The position numbers and the translations under genes were made by a program. From NCBI RefSeq assembly GCF_951801035.1, contig NZ_CATOKT010000005.1: a stretch of 64,000 nucleotides of DNA; one strand, given 5' to 3'. The DNA is from Adlercreutzia sp910585575. GTDB taxonomy: Bacteria; Actinomycetota; Coriobacteriia; Coriobacteriales; Eggerthellaceae. This document shows, piece after piece, positions 45,874 through 54,411 of the stretch. The notes under the pieces were generated by a model, which saw only the letters and a program-made list of their open reading frames with translations, did not search any database and had not been told where the DNA came from. Every line of letters begins with the position of its first letter. The first letter of the stretch is position 1.

Positions 45874-46425
45874 TTACTCCGCGATAATCGTGATGAACTT
45901 ACAGGTTTCGGTACCGTTGCAGCGCTGGCCGTGGGGGTACTCGGGGTTGAAGTAGATGCTGTCACCGGCGTTCAGCTCGATGTCGCGATCGCCGAAGGTG
46001 AGGATCATCGATCCTTCCAGCACGTAGTTGAACTCTTGGCCGCGATGCTCCACCAGTTCGGCCGCATCCTCGCCGGGCTCCAGAATGACCAGCAAGGGCT
46101 GCATGATCTTGTGGGAGTAGCGGCTGGCCATGTCCTCGTAGTGGTAGCCGGGATAGCGCTCCACCTCTTCGGTTTCACCGCGACGCACCACGTGGTAGGT
46201 GTTGAGCTTCGGCGCGGTGCCGGTGAGCACCTCGGCCAGGTCCACGTTGAACTTCGTAGCCATGTGATACACCGCCGATATGGGGATGTCGATGCCGGTC
46301 TCCTCCCAGGAGCGATAGGTGTCGATATCGACGCCCAGCTCCTCGGCCATGGTGTGGCGCGACACATCGCAGGCCTCGCGGAGGCCCTGGATGCGCATGC
46401 CCAGCTCTTGCAGATTCTCTTCCAT
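45874..46425 (-). CDS. XRE-family regulator with C-terminal cupin sensor
   Basis: A 183-residue one-component regulator. The XRE helix-turn-helix is at about residues 8-65 (GMRIQGLREACDVSRHTMAEEL), and the cupin domain from about residue 100 has HRGQEFNYVLEGSM and YPHGQRC metal/ligand-site segments. It begins 9 bases after the gamma subunit of the oxidoreductase and precedes the synthetase, so it probably controls this cluster in response to a carboxylic acid or its CoA ester. A paralogue lies at 51790-52374. Confidence 0.9.
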   Translation of the reverse strand: MEENLQELGMRIQGLREACDVSRHTMAEELGVDIDTYRSWEETGIDIPISAVYHMATKFNVDLAEVLTGTAPKLNTYHVVRRGETEEVERYPGYHYEDMASRYSHKIMQPLLVILEPGEDAAELVEHRGQEFNYVLEGSMILTFGDRDIELNAGDSIYFNPEYPHGQRCNGTETCKFITIIAE

Positions 46426-46434
46426 GATGGCTCC

Positions 46435-46971
46435 TTAGGCGTTGAGGCCGATTTCGATGGCGGTACGGTTCTGCTCCAGCTTCTCGGGCTTCGAGGCGGG
46501 CACCACCTTGGCGATGGCGGCATCGAGGGACGCGCGCTCGCAGAACTGGGTTTCCTTCCACAGCTTGCCGATGAGCACAATGTTGGAGAGGCCCTTGAGA
46601 CCCTGCTCCTCGCAAAGCTTCGTGGCCGGGATGCCGATGACGTTCACGCCCTCGCGCTCCGACACCTTGGGCACCATGGCGGTGTCGACAATGACCGTGC
46701 CACCTTCCACCACCGTGTCGAGGAACTTGTCGAAGGAGGGCTGGTTCAAGGCAATAAGCGCATTGGGATGCAGCACGAGCGGGCTGCCGATGGGCTCGCT
46801 GGACAGCGTGACCGAGCAGTTGGCCGTGCCGCCGCGCATCTCGGGGCCGTAGGAGGGCATCCAGGACACCTCGCGATCCTCGGCCAATCCCGCCATGGCG
46901 ATAACTTTGCCGGCGAACAGCGACCCTTGGCCGCCGAAGCCGGCCACGACACATTGCAGATCGTTGCTCAT
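46435..46971 (-). CDS. 2-oxoacid:ferredoxin oxidoreductase, gamma subunit
   Basis: Gamma chain of a four-subunit 2-oxoacid:acceptor oxidoreductase, 178 residues. It has the family opening CVVAGFGGQGSLFAGKVIAM and YGPEMRGGTANCSV near residue 45. It starts at ATG 46971, overlapping the beta subunit stop (TAATG). The longer in-frame reading upstream is beta-subunit sequence out of frame. The substrate class (2-oxoglutarate, branched-chain or aryl) is not clear from this subunit. Confidence 0.92.
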   Translation of the reverse strand: MSNDLQCVVAGFGGQGSLFAGKVIAMAGLAEDREVSWMPSYGPEMRGGTANCSVTLSSEPIGSPLVLHPNALIALNQPSFDKFLDTVVEGGTVIVDTAMVPKVSEREGVNVIGIPATKLCEEQGLKGLSNIVLIGKLWKETQFCERASLDAAIAKVVPASKPEKLEQNRTAIEIGLNA

Positions 46972-47819
46972 TAGTTCTCCCCCTTCTTCTCGGGATGGGC
47001 GATGGGGCAGTCGGCGTTGCGGGCCGCAGCCGCCTCGGCGGCGTTGGCGAAGCCGTCGGCCACCACGTCGCGGTACACGCCGAGCGGATAGTACGGCAGC
47101 ATGTTCTCGCGCATCCACTCAAAGGCGCCCTGCGGGGTCATGCCCCAGTTGGTGGGGCAGGTGGATACCACTTCGATGAAGGAGTAGCCCACGCCGTCGA
47201 TCTGGTTCTGGAACGCCTTCTTGATGGCCTTCTTCGCCTTGCGCACGTTCTTCGGCGTATCCACCGTAACGCGCTCGATGTAGGCCGGGCCGTCCAGGGA
47301 GCTGAGCAGCTCACACACACGGATGGGGTTGCCCGCCGTGGTCACGTCGCGGCCGTAGGGGCTCGTCTGCGTCACCTGGTTCGGCAGCGAGGTGGGGGCC
47401 ATCTGGCCGCCGGTCATGCCGTAGATGGCGTTGTTGATGAAGATGACGGTGATGTTCTCACCGCGGGTGGCGGCGTGAATGGTCTCGGCCATGCCGATGG
47501 AGGCCAAATCGCCGTCGCCCTGATAGGAGAAGACCACCTTGTTCGACTGTACGCGCTTGACGGCGGTGGCTACCGCGGGGGCACGGCCGTGGGCCGCCTC
47601 GATCATGTCGCAGCCGAAGAAGTCGTAGGAGATAACGGCGCAGCCAACAGGTGCCACGCCGATAGTGTCGCCCTCGATGCCCAGCTCGTCCATGACCTCG
47701 CACATCGTGCGCTCCACAATGCCGTGGGGGCAGCCCGGGCAGAAGTTCGTCACCACGGGCAAAAGGGACTTGGGGCGCTCGTAAACGACCTTGAGCTCCT
47801 TCTCGGTTGTCTCGGCCAT
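46971..47819 (-). CDS. 2-oxoacid:ferredoxin oxidoreductase, beta (TPP-binding) subunit
   Basis: Thiamine-pyrophosphate subunit of 282 residues. It has a CPGCPHG cluster/TPP region near residue 27, the TPP motif GDGDLASIGMAETIHAATRGENITVIFINN and AIYGMTGGQMAPTS, typical of the KorB/VorA type. ATG 47819 is used because AGGTGAG lies just upstream; the earlier GTG has no site. It is coupled to the alpha subunit (TAG then CATG) and to gamma. Confidence 0.94.
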   Translation of the reverse strand: MAETTEKELKVVYERPKSLLPVVTNFCPGCPHGIVERTMCEVMDELGIEGDTIGVAPVGCAVISYDFFGCDMIEAAHGRAPAVATAVKRVQSNKVVFSYQGDGDLASIGMAETIHAATRGENITVIFINNAIYGMTGGQMAPTSLPNQVTQTSPYGRDVTTAGNPIRVCELLSSLDGPAYIERVTVDTPKNVRKAKKAIKKAFQNQIDGVGYSFIEVVSTCPTNWGMTPQGAFEWMRENMLPYYPLGVYRDVVADGFANAAEAAAARNADCPIAHPEKKGEN

Positions 47820-47820
47820 G

Positions 47821-48891
47821 CTACTCACCTACTTTCTCGTTGAGGGCCACCAGGGCGGAAAGCACCTCGTCGGGGGTGGGAATGACGCCGCCGGTGCGGC
47901 CGAAGAACTCGACGGGGCGGCGACCGGACACCACCAGCTGCACGTCCTCGATCATCTGGCCCATGTTCATCTCCACGTCCAGATAGGCCTTGGCCTGGGG
48001 CACCGTGGCCTCAAGGGCATCCACGGGGAACGGCCACAGCGTGATAGGACGGAACAGGCCAGCCTTGATGCCCTGGGCGCGCGCGGCGTTCACGGCGCTG
48101 CGGGCCACACGGGCCGAGGCGCCGAAGGCGGTCACCACAATGTCGGCATCGTCGATCAGGTAGGTTTCGGCCTCCTGCTCGTTGGCGCGAATGGTGTCGT
48201 AGCGCTGATAGCGCTCGATGTTGAGGTCTTCCAGGTCCTCGGCCGTCAGGTACAGCGAGTTCACCACGTTATGGGCGCGCTTATGGCCGTGACCGGTAGT
48301 GGCCCAGGGCTTCTCGGGCAAGTCCTCCAAGGCCCGGGCCTCGGGGAGCACCACGGGCTCCATCATCTGGCCGAGCAAGCCGTCGGCCAGGATCATAACG
48401 GGCACGCGGTACTTGTCCGCCGTGTCGAAGGCCTTGTAGGCGTAGTCGGCCATCTCCTGCACCGTGGAGGGGGCGTAGACCACAATGTGGAAGTCGCCGT
48501 GGCCGGTGGCCTTCGTGGCCTGCCAGTAATCGGACTGCGAGGGCTGGATGGAACCCAGACCCGGGCCGCCGCGCTCCACGTTGATGATGACGCCCGGCAG
48601 ATCGGCGCCGGCCATATAGGAGATGCCCTCGCTCTTCAGCGAAATGCCCGGCGAAGAGGACGAGGTGAGTACGCGGGCACCCGCGGCCGAGGCGCCGTAG
48701 ACCATGTTGATGGCCGCCACCTCAGACTCGGCCTGCAGATACACGCCGCCCACTTTGGGCATGTTCTTCGACATATAAGCGGCCACCTCGGTCTGCGGGG
48801 TGATGGGATATCCGAAGAAGCAGCGGCAACCAGCGCGCATGGCCGCCTCGGCCATGGCCTCGTTGCCCTTCATGAGTACTTTCTCAGCCAT
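47821..48891 (-). CDS. 2-oxoacid:ferredoxin oxidoreductase, alpha subunit
   Basis: Alpha chain of 356 residues, with GNEAMAEAAMRAGCRCFFGYPITPQTE at the start (conserved pyrimidine-binding YPITPxxE) and SSSSPGISLKSEGISYMAGADLPGVIINV, diagnostic of VorB/KorA. ATG 48891 follows AAGGTAGGGAC. An in-frame upstream reading overlaps the ferredoxin gene out of frame. Decarboxylates a 2-oxoacid and passes two electrons to ferredoxin, giving acyl-CoA. Confidence 0.94.
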   Translation of the reverse strand: MAEKVLMKGNEAMAEAAMRAGCRCFFGYPITPQTEVAAYMSKNMPKVGGVYLQAESEVAAINMVYGASAAGARVLTSSSSPGISLKSEGISYMAGADLPGVIINVERGGPGLGSIQPSQSDYWQATKATGHGDFHIVVYAPSTVQEMADYAYKAFDTADKYRVPVMILADGLLGQMMEPVVLPEARALEDLPEKPWATTGHGHKRAHNVVNSLYLTAEDLEDLNIERYQRYDTIRANEQEAETYLIDDADIVVTAFGASARVARSAVNAARAQGIKAGLFRPITLWPFPVDALEATVPQAKAYLDVEMNMGQMIEDVQLVVSGRRPVEFFGRTGGVIPTPDEVLSALVALNEKVGE

Positions 48892-48895
48892 GTCC

Positions 48896-49102
48896 CTACC
48901 TTTCCACGGTGATGGCCACATCGGGGCACATGACGGCGCAGGTTGCGCAGCCGGTGCATTTTTCCTGATCGATGCAATGGGCCGGGTGATAGCCCTTGGC
49001 CGTGATGACGTCGGGGTCCAGCTCAAGAATATGAACCGGGCACACCTCGACGCACAGGCCGCAGCCCTTGCAGAAGAAGTCGTCAACGGTTAGTCGCGCC
49101 AT
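48896..49102 (-). CDS. 2-oxoacid:ferredoxin oxidoreductase, delta (2x[4Fe-4S]) subunit
   Basis: Small bis-[4Fe-4S] ferredoxin-type subunit of 68 residues, with CKGCGLCVEVCP and CTGCATCAVMCP. ATG 49102 has AGAGG 6 bases upstream and starts exactly at the family position. A much longer in-frame reading upstream has no site and non-protein composition. It is first of the delta-alpha-beta-gamma set, 4 bases before alpha. Confidence 0.93.
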   Translation of the reverse strand: MARLTVDDFFCKGCGLCVEVCPVHILELDPDVITAKGYHPAHCIDQEKCTGCATCAVMCPDVAITVER

Positions 49103-49178
49103 AGGAACCTCTTTCGCTCGTGCGTTTCTGCGCTCCGTCGCTCTCCCACGGCGAAGCGTCCTATTGCTTTCAGCCCTT

Positions 49179-49922
49179 TTATCCCCAGGGCGTGGAAACA
49201 AGTACCTGTACAGGATAGCTTTCGGGAATACACTCAAGCGGCGTTGACCCGTCGTTTTCCTGCTGAATGGCCGATTCGGGCACCGTAGTGCAACGAAGGG
49301 GCCGGCCTGTGACCCGGGCTGTGGTCTGGGCAAAGGGGACACATTCTGCAATGTGTCCCAAAGTGGTCTCTCCCTGCAAATGGGAGTTGTTGACAATGCC
49401 CGTAGCCGTCAGATGGCTTTTCGCCTCGATTTCGGCGAGAATGGCCGCGGCCTCTTCCGGGGTGCCGGTGAGGTTGCGATAGCCGTTCACCACGTACCAC
49501 ACCTCATGGGGGCCCTCCTGGATGGCAGGGGCGAAGCGCGCCAACGCCGTAGCCCCCACATCGTCGCCGCCGGCGTCGATGATGACCACGGGTCGCCGAC
49601 CCTCTCCACCGGTACGTGCTTCGTGGTAGGCGCGATTGATGGCGGGGATAACCGCGCCCGTCAGCGACGGCACATCCAACGACGTGCCCGCTCGGGCAAA
49701 AACCGGCGCGATGAGGGTCACACCGTGCTCTTCCAGAAGCGTCCGGTACTCGCTGGAGCGGAAGTAGGGATTCACCACATCAAGATCGGCCAAGGTGACC
49801 GCCGCGCCCGCTGCCGCCGCATCAAGGGCCAGGTTGAGGCAGAAGTTGGTCTTCCCCACCCCGTAGTGGCCCACCACCACGGTAACGGGCGCCAAGCTTT
49901 CCAGCAATGCGGCCTTGTCCAC
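49179..49922 (-). CDS. MinD/ParA-like P-loop ATPase of unknown role
   Basis: A 247-residue nucleotide-binding protein with P-loop VGHYGVGKTNFCL at residues 18-30, the switch-like TLADLDVVNPYFRSSE near residue 43 and VVIIDAGGDD near residue 111. It lacks DNA-binding or membrane-targeting helices of ParA/MinD. It sits between an acyl-CoA synthetase (1-base gap) and the oxidoreductase delta subunit. Context suggests an assembly or activation role for the oxidoreductase, but that is inference. Confidence 0.82.
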   Translation of the reverse strand: MDKAALLESLAPVTVVVGHYGVGKTNFCLNLALDAAAAGAAVTLADLDVVNPYFRSSEYRTLLEEHGVTLIAPVFARAGTSLDVPSLTGAVIPAINRAYHEARTGGEGRRPVVIIDAGGDDVGATALARFAPAIQEGPHEVWYVVNGYRNLTGTPEEAAAILAEIEAKSHLTATGIVNNSHLQGETTLGHIAECVPFAQTTARVTGRPLRCTTVPESAIQQENDGSTPLECIPESYPVQVLVSTPWG

Positions 49923-49923
49923 G

Positions 49924-51714
49924 CTAGATCAGCCCCTCGGGGGTTTTCTTGGAGGCGTGGTGCGTCTGGTCTTGCTCGCGAATGGCGGCACGACGGATCT
50001 TGCCGTTCACAGTGCGGGGCAGATCGTCCACGTACTCGATAATGCGCGGGTACTTGTAGGGGGCCGTCTGGCGCTTCACCCATTTCTGCAGCTCCTGGGT
50101 CAGGGCGTCGCTGCCCTGCCAGCCGTCGGCTAGCACCACCGTGGCCTTCACGGCAAACCCGCGCACCGGATCGGGCACGCCGGTAACGGCCACTTCGCGC
50201 ACGGCGTCGTGCTCGAGCATGACCGATTCGATCTCGAAGGGACCGATGCGATAGCCGCTCGACTTGATCACGTCGTCGTTGCGGCCCACGTACCAGTAGT
50301 TGCCCTCCTCGTCGCGCCAAGCGGTGTCGCCGGTGTGGTACCAGCCGTCGTGCATGGCCTCGGCGGTCTTCTCCGCGTTGCGGTAGTACTCCATCATGAT
50401 GCCCGCTGGGTGCGGATCAATGTTGATGCAGATCTCCCCCGTCTCGCCCGTGTCGCACTCCGTGCCGTCCTCGCGCAGGATGCGCATGTCGTAGAGCGGC
50501 ACGGGCTTGCCCATGGAACCGGGGCGCGGGGTGGAATTGGTCAAGTTGCCCACGGTCAGCGGCGTTTCCGTCTGACCGAAGCCCTCGTAGATGGTAAGGC
50601 CCGTGTGCTCGCGCCAGAAATCGAACAGATCGGGGTTGAGCGCCTCGCCGGCCGTGGTGCAGTACTCCAGGCTGGACAGGTCGAACTCGTCGACGTTCAC
50701 CTCGGTCATCATGCGGTACATGGTGGGCGGGCAGCACAGGGTGGTCACGCCATAGCGGCCGATGAGGCCCAGGATGTCGGCCGGGTCATAGCGGTCGAAG
50801 TCGTAGGTGAGCACCGCGGCCTCCATGAGCCACTGCCCGAAGAACTTTCCCCACACGGCCTTGCCCCAACCGGTGTCGGCAATGGTGAAGTGCAGGCCGT
50901 CGGGGCGCACGTTGTGCCAATGCTTCGCCGTGATGAGGTGCGCGAGCGCATAGCCGGAATTGTGCAGCACCATCTTGGGATTACCCGAGGTGCCGCTGGA
51001 AAAGTACATGAGCATAGGATCGGCCGCCGCCGTCTCGCGACGGGCAAAGTCGGCGCTGGCCGCGCGGACCTCGGTATTGAAGTCGCGCCAGCCTTCGCGA
51101 GCCACGGGTGCGGCGCAGATGCCCTCCGGGCCCGACAGCGCAGGGCCTGCCGGTTCGTCGGCGGGCAAAAGCCACGTGCCATCGGCATCCTGGGGCGTGA
51201 GTCCAGCACCCGCCGGGTTCACCAGGATGAGCGTTTCCACACTGGGGCACTCGTCCACCACGGCGTCCACCGTGGCAGCAATGTCTCCTGCGGAAGTGGC
51301 GATAACAGCCTTGATATCGGCGCCCTGCAGGCGGTAGGTAAGATCGTGCTCCTTCAGCATGAAGGTAGCCGGCACGGCCACAGCACCCAGCTTCTGGAGC
51401 GCCAACATGACGAACCAGAACTGATAATGGCGACGCAAGATGACCATGACGTAGTCGCCGCGGCCGATGCCGCAGTCGGCCAAGAAGTTCGCCGTCTTGT
51501 CCGACCAGGTTTTCATATCGGCGAAGGTGAAGACGTGCTCTTCCCCCTCCGGGTTGCACCACACCATGGCGCGGCGCCCGGGGTCGTTCATGGCAATATC
51601 GTCGACCACGTCGTAGGCGAAGTTGAAGTCGGCTGGGGTTTCGATGTCGAATTGAGTGAGCTGGCCTTCCTCGTTGAAGGCCTCGGTAACATAGCGTTCG
51701 TTGATATGGCGCAT
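49924..51714 (-). CDS. AMP-forming acyl-CoA synthetase, second copy
   Basis: A 596-residue ANL-family acyl-CoA ligase paralogous to the one at 44012-45685. It has the MYFSSGTSGNPKMV motif, GFGQTET, YHTGDTAWRDEEGNYWYVGRNDD and the catalytic Lys in NGKIRRAAIR. An insertion of about 40 residues before the P-loop (near residue 175) accounts for the greater length. ATG 51714 has AAGGA 7 bases upstream. It precedes the MinD-like ATPase by one base and follows an XRE-cupin gene, so each synthetase is paired with its own regulator. Confidence 0.9.
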   Translation of the reverse strand: MRHINERYVTEAFNEEGQLTQFDIETPADFNFAYDVVDDIAMNDPGRRAMVWCNPEGEEHVFTFADMKTWSDKTANFLADCGIGRGDYVMVILRRHYQFWFVMLALQKLGAVAVPATFMLKEHDLTYRLQGADIKAVIATSAGDIAATVDAVVDECPSVETLILVNPAGAGLTPQDADGTWLLPADEPAGPALSGPEGICAAPVAREGWRDFNTEVRAASADFARRETAAADPMLMYFSSGTSGNPKMVLHNSGYALAHLITAKHWHNVRPDGLHFTIADTGWGKAVWGKFFGQWLMEAAVLTYDFDRYDPADILGLIGRYGVTTLCCPPTMYRMMTEVNVDEFDLSSLEYCTTAGEALNPDLFDFWREHTGLTIYEGFGQTETPLTVGNLTNSTPRPGSMGKPVPLYDMRILREDGTECDTGETGEICINIDPHPAGIMMEYYRNAEKTAEAMHDGWYHTGDTAWRDEEGNYWYVGRNDDVIKSSGYRIGPFEIESVMLEHDAVREVAVTGVPDPVRGFAVKATVVLADGWQGSDALTQELQKWVKRQTAPYKYPRIIEYVDDLPRTVNGKIRRAAIREQDQTHHASKKTPEGLI

Positions 51715-51789
51715 AGTAATTCCTTGCATGAAGTCAGAGGGCGAATGGGATTATCGGTTGCGGCGACGTCGGGGCGTTCCCGGCGGCGC

Positions 51790-52374
51790 CTAGATAATCT
51801 TCTCGTCCTGGGGCTTCATGACAATGGCAAGGAACACGCAGGGCTCGCCGCCTGTGGCCACCATGCCGTGGCCACGGCCCGAGTCGTACATGACCAGGTC
51901 GCCCGGCTCGAGGATTTCCTCGTGGTCCTCGTAGGCAAAGCGCATCTTGCCCGAGATGATAAAGTCAAGCTCTTGGCCCTCGTGGCGGGACAGATGCACC
52001 GGCACGTCCTGCTCCTCCTCCAGGTAAGGTGCGGTGACCACGAAGGGCTCGGCCAGCTTGTGGCGGAAGTGCGGCGCCTTGTGCAGGTATTCAAAGCCAG
52101 CGCGGCGCTTGATGGACAGGCCCTGATCCGCACGGGTAAGCGAATAGCCTGTCAAGTGAGGATTCTCGCCTGTGAGCAGCTCGATCACGTCGACGCCGAA
52201 CTTATCGGCGCATTTGTACAGGAAGGTAAAGGAGAGATCCTCCTCGCCCGACTCCTGGGCGGCATACTCGGCGGCGGAACGACCGGTAGCCTCGGCCATC
52301 TCCTGCAAGGTGAGGTCCATATCCTCTCGCAGCGCGCGAATACGCCCCGCCACCTCTTTGATATTCGGCTCCAC
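51790..52374 (-). CDS. XRE-family regulator with C-terminal cupin sensor, second copy
   Basis: A 194-residue paralogue of the regulator at 45874-46425. The XRE domain is at about residues 6-65 (VAGRIRALREDMDLTLQEMAEATG) and the cupin carries LSRHEGQELDFIISGKM and DSGRGHGMVA. GTG 52374 is chosen because AAGGAGG lies 8 bases upstream; the open frame extends further up without a site. It is the first gene of the whole cluster. Confidence 0.88.
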   Translation of the reverse strand: MEPNIKEVAGRIRALREDMDLTLQEMAEATGRSAAEYAAQESGEEDLSFTFLYKCADKFGVDVIELLTGENPHLTGYSLTRADQGLSIKRRAGFEYLHKAPHFRHKLAEPFVVTAPYLEEEQDVPVHLSRHEGQELDFIISGKMRFAYEDHEEILEPGDLVMYDSGRGHGMVATGGEPCVFLAIVMKPQDEKII

Positions 52375-52584
52375 GATTGCGACCTCCTTTTCCTTGAGAC
52401 AGTTTTCGGTATCGCAGTATTGTACTGACATCCTGTTCATCTGCGTTTCAAAACGGTTAATACATCGGGGAAGCGCCCATAGTTTTTCCTGCGCGCCCTC
52501 TATCGGATTATCCGAAACGCCGAGATTTCCCGTTTTCCTCGCTCCAGGAAAGAGAAAACGGCCCGAAGGCCGTTTTCGCAGTGC

Positions 52585-54411
52585 TTATTCTGCTTTGCGC
52601 CGCATCCGCGCTAAGAAATGCGCATCGGAGCTGCCGGGCTCCAGCATGGTGGAGAAGAAAGGCGCTTCGACACCAAGCTCGGGATTGTCGTAAGGAACCA
52701 CTTCGAAGGCCGCCCCGACCTCGCCGGCCAGGAAACGCTCCACCACCTCAGCGTTTTCCCGCTGAGTGATGGTGCAGGTGGCATAGGCCAAAAGACCGCC
52801 GGGGGCCACATGGGCCGCCGCTGCCGCAAGCAGACGTTCGTCGAGGGCCGCCTGCTCCTCGATGGCCTCGGCGGACAAGCGCCAGCGAATTTCGGGATGG
52901 CGGCGCAGGGTGCCCAGACCCGAGCAGGGGCTGTCTACGAACACGGTGTCGAAGGCGCGCTCGCCCACCAAGACATCGAGATCGGTGGCGTCACCGGTGA
53001 GCGCATCGGCTACGTTGATGCCGTACTGCTCGCAGCGCTCGCGCAGAAGCTTGGTTTTGAAGGCGTGGTTGTCCACGGTCACGTAGTCGTCGATCTGGCT
53101 GCCGAACCGACGCACGGCGCAGCTTTGGTCGAGAATGGTCTTCGTGGCGCGCCCGGCACCGATCTCCAGGAAGGTGGCAGGTTTCTCGCCCTCCAGCACC
53201 AGGTTCGCGATAGCCTGGGACGTGGCGTCGGAAACAAGGATAAGGCCCTGATTGAACATGCGACGCACACGGCCGTCGTGAAGCACCACGCCGGAGCAAA
53301 GACGGTAGCAGCCGGGCACGGGACGGCCCGCCACGGTCACAGCCTCAGGCTCGCCATGGGCCGCCGCCAACACCGACACCACCTCGGCCTCGTCGGCCTT
53401 GGCGGCGTTGATGGCCACGAACACCGGCGCCGGTTCGTTGGAGGCCTTCATGAAGGCCAAGGCGTTTTGGGGTCCGAGCTCCTTGAGCAGGCGCTCGGCG
53501 AGCCACTGGGGGAAGCCGTGCAAGCGGGCATAGGCCGCCAGGTCCTTGCGCGGGTCACCGAAGGGGAAGGCGTCCTTGGCGCGCACCACACGGCGGAGCA
53601 CCGCATTGGCCAGGCCACTGGCGCGGGGCGCCACCGAGCGCACCAGCTCGACGCCCTGGTCCACGGCGGCATGAGGGCTCTTGTCCAAGAAGATGATCTC
53701 GTACACCGAAAGGTCAAGGGCATCGCGCACGGCCGGCGAGACATCGTCGGGAGAATCCATGCAGGAATCGAGGATCTCATCGAGGGTGCCGCGCATGCTG
53801 ACCACGCCGAGCACTAAGCGCGTGGCGAAGGCACGGTCCTCACGGGAAAGCTTCGAGGTGTCGATGGTCTTCGCAATAATATCCTGGGCGAAGGCGTCGC
53901 GCTCTCGCAGCTGGTGAATGGCCGACAGGGCCAGTTCACGGGCCGAAGTGGCATGCTTGCCCGAACCCTTGCGCTTCTGCACTGCTTGGGCGCCATCGGC
54001 GTAGGGCGCGCGCGGGGCGCGGGGCCCATCGCTTTCGCGACGAGGCTTGAAATCGTCACGATGCCCAGACGGGCGAGGCTTGAACCCCTCAGCGCGGTCC
54101 TCCCGAGACTTAAAGCCCTCGCGGCGATCACCCTGGGACTTGAAGCTATCGGGCTTACCATCACGGGGCTTATACCCGCCGGGCTTGCCATCGCGCTTGC
54201 GGAAATCCGGCTTATCGCCTTTGCCGTCGTCATCGCGACGGAACTTGCCAGCACCGGGTTTGCCGCCAGGCTTGCCGTCTCGACGGTCGAAGCGACGATC
54301 ACCGCGGGGCTTGCCCCCTTGAGAGGGGCGGCCACCCTGAGCAAGGCGATCGCCTTGGGACGCGCGGTCGTAGGAGCGACGCTGGTTGTGAGCTCGATGA
54401 TCGTTACGCAT
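52585..54411 (-). CDS. rsmB: 16S rRNA (cytosine-967-C5)-methyltransferase RsmB with long basic N-terminal extension
   Basis: SAM-dependent m5C methyltransferase. From about residue 155 the protein has the NusB-like RNA-binding domain (ARELALSAIHQL), then the methyltransferase fold with FLEIGAGRATKT and the catalytic cysteines in DSPCSGLGTLRRHP and ATCTITQRENAEVV. Residues 1-150 are an extra low-complexity region rich in Arg, Lys, Gly, Asp and Pro, with degenerate repeats of the type FKSxEDRAEGFKP. The total is 608 residues against a usual 430-450. ATG 54411 overlaps fmt by 8 bases. The order def-fmt-rsmB is standard. Confidence 0.92.
   Translation of the reverse strand: MRNDHRAHNQRRSYDRASQGDRLAQGGRPSQGGKPRGDRRFDRRDGKPGGKPGAGKFRRDDDGKGDKPDFRKRDGKPGGYKPRDGKPDSFKSQGDRREGFKSREDRAEGFKPRPSGHRDDFKPRRESDGPRAPRAPYADGAQAVQKRKGSGKHATSARELALSAIHQLRERDAFAQDIIAKTIDTSKLSREDRAFATRLVLGVVSMRGTLDEILDSCMDSPDDVSPAVRDALDLSVYEIIFLDKSPHAAVDQGVELVRSVAPRASGLANAVLRRVVRAKDAFPFGDPRKDLAAYARLHGFPQWLAERLLKELGPQNALAFMKASNEPAPVFVAINAAKADEAEVVSVLAAAHGEPEAVTVAGRPVPGCYRLCSGVVLHDGRVRRMFNQGLILVSDATSQAIANLVLEGEKPATFLEIGAGRATKTILDQSCAVRRFGSQIDDYVTVDNHAFKTKLLRERCEQYGINVADALTGDATDLDVLVGERAFDTVFVDSPCSGLGTLRRHPEIRWRLSAEAIEEQAALDERLLAAAAAHVAPGGLLAYATCTITQRENAEVVERFLAGEVGAAFEVVPYDNPELGVEAPFFSTMLEPGSSDAHFLARMRRKAE

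Noticed and set aside
50209..52428. A 739-codon open frame on the plus strand across an acyl-CoA synthetase and its regulator
   Set aside because: It spans two well-supported minus-strand genes and the gap between them, with no recognisable domain. Long antisense frames are expected at this GC content.
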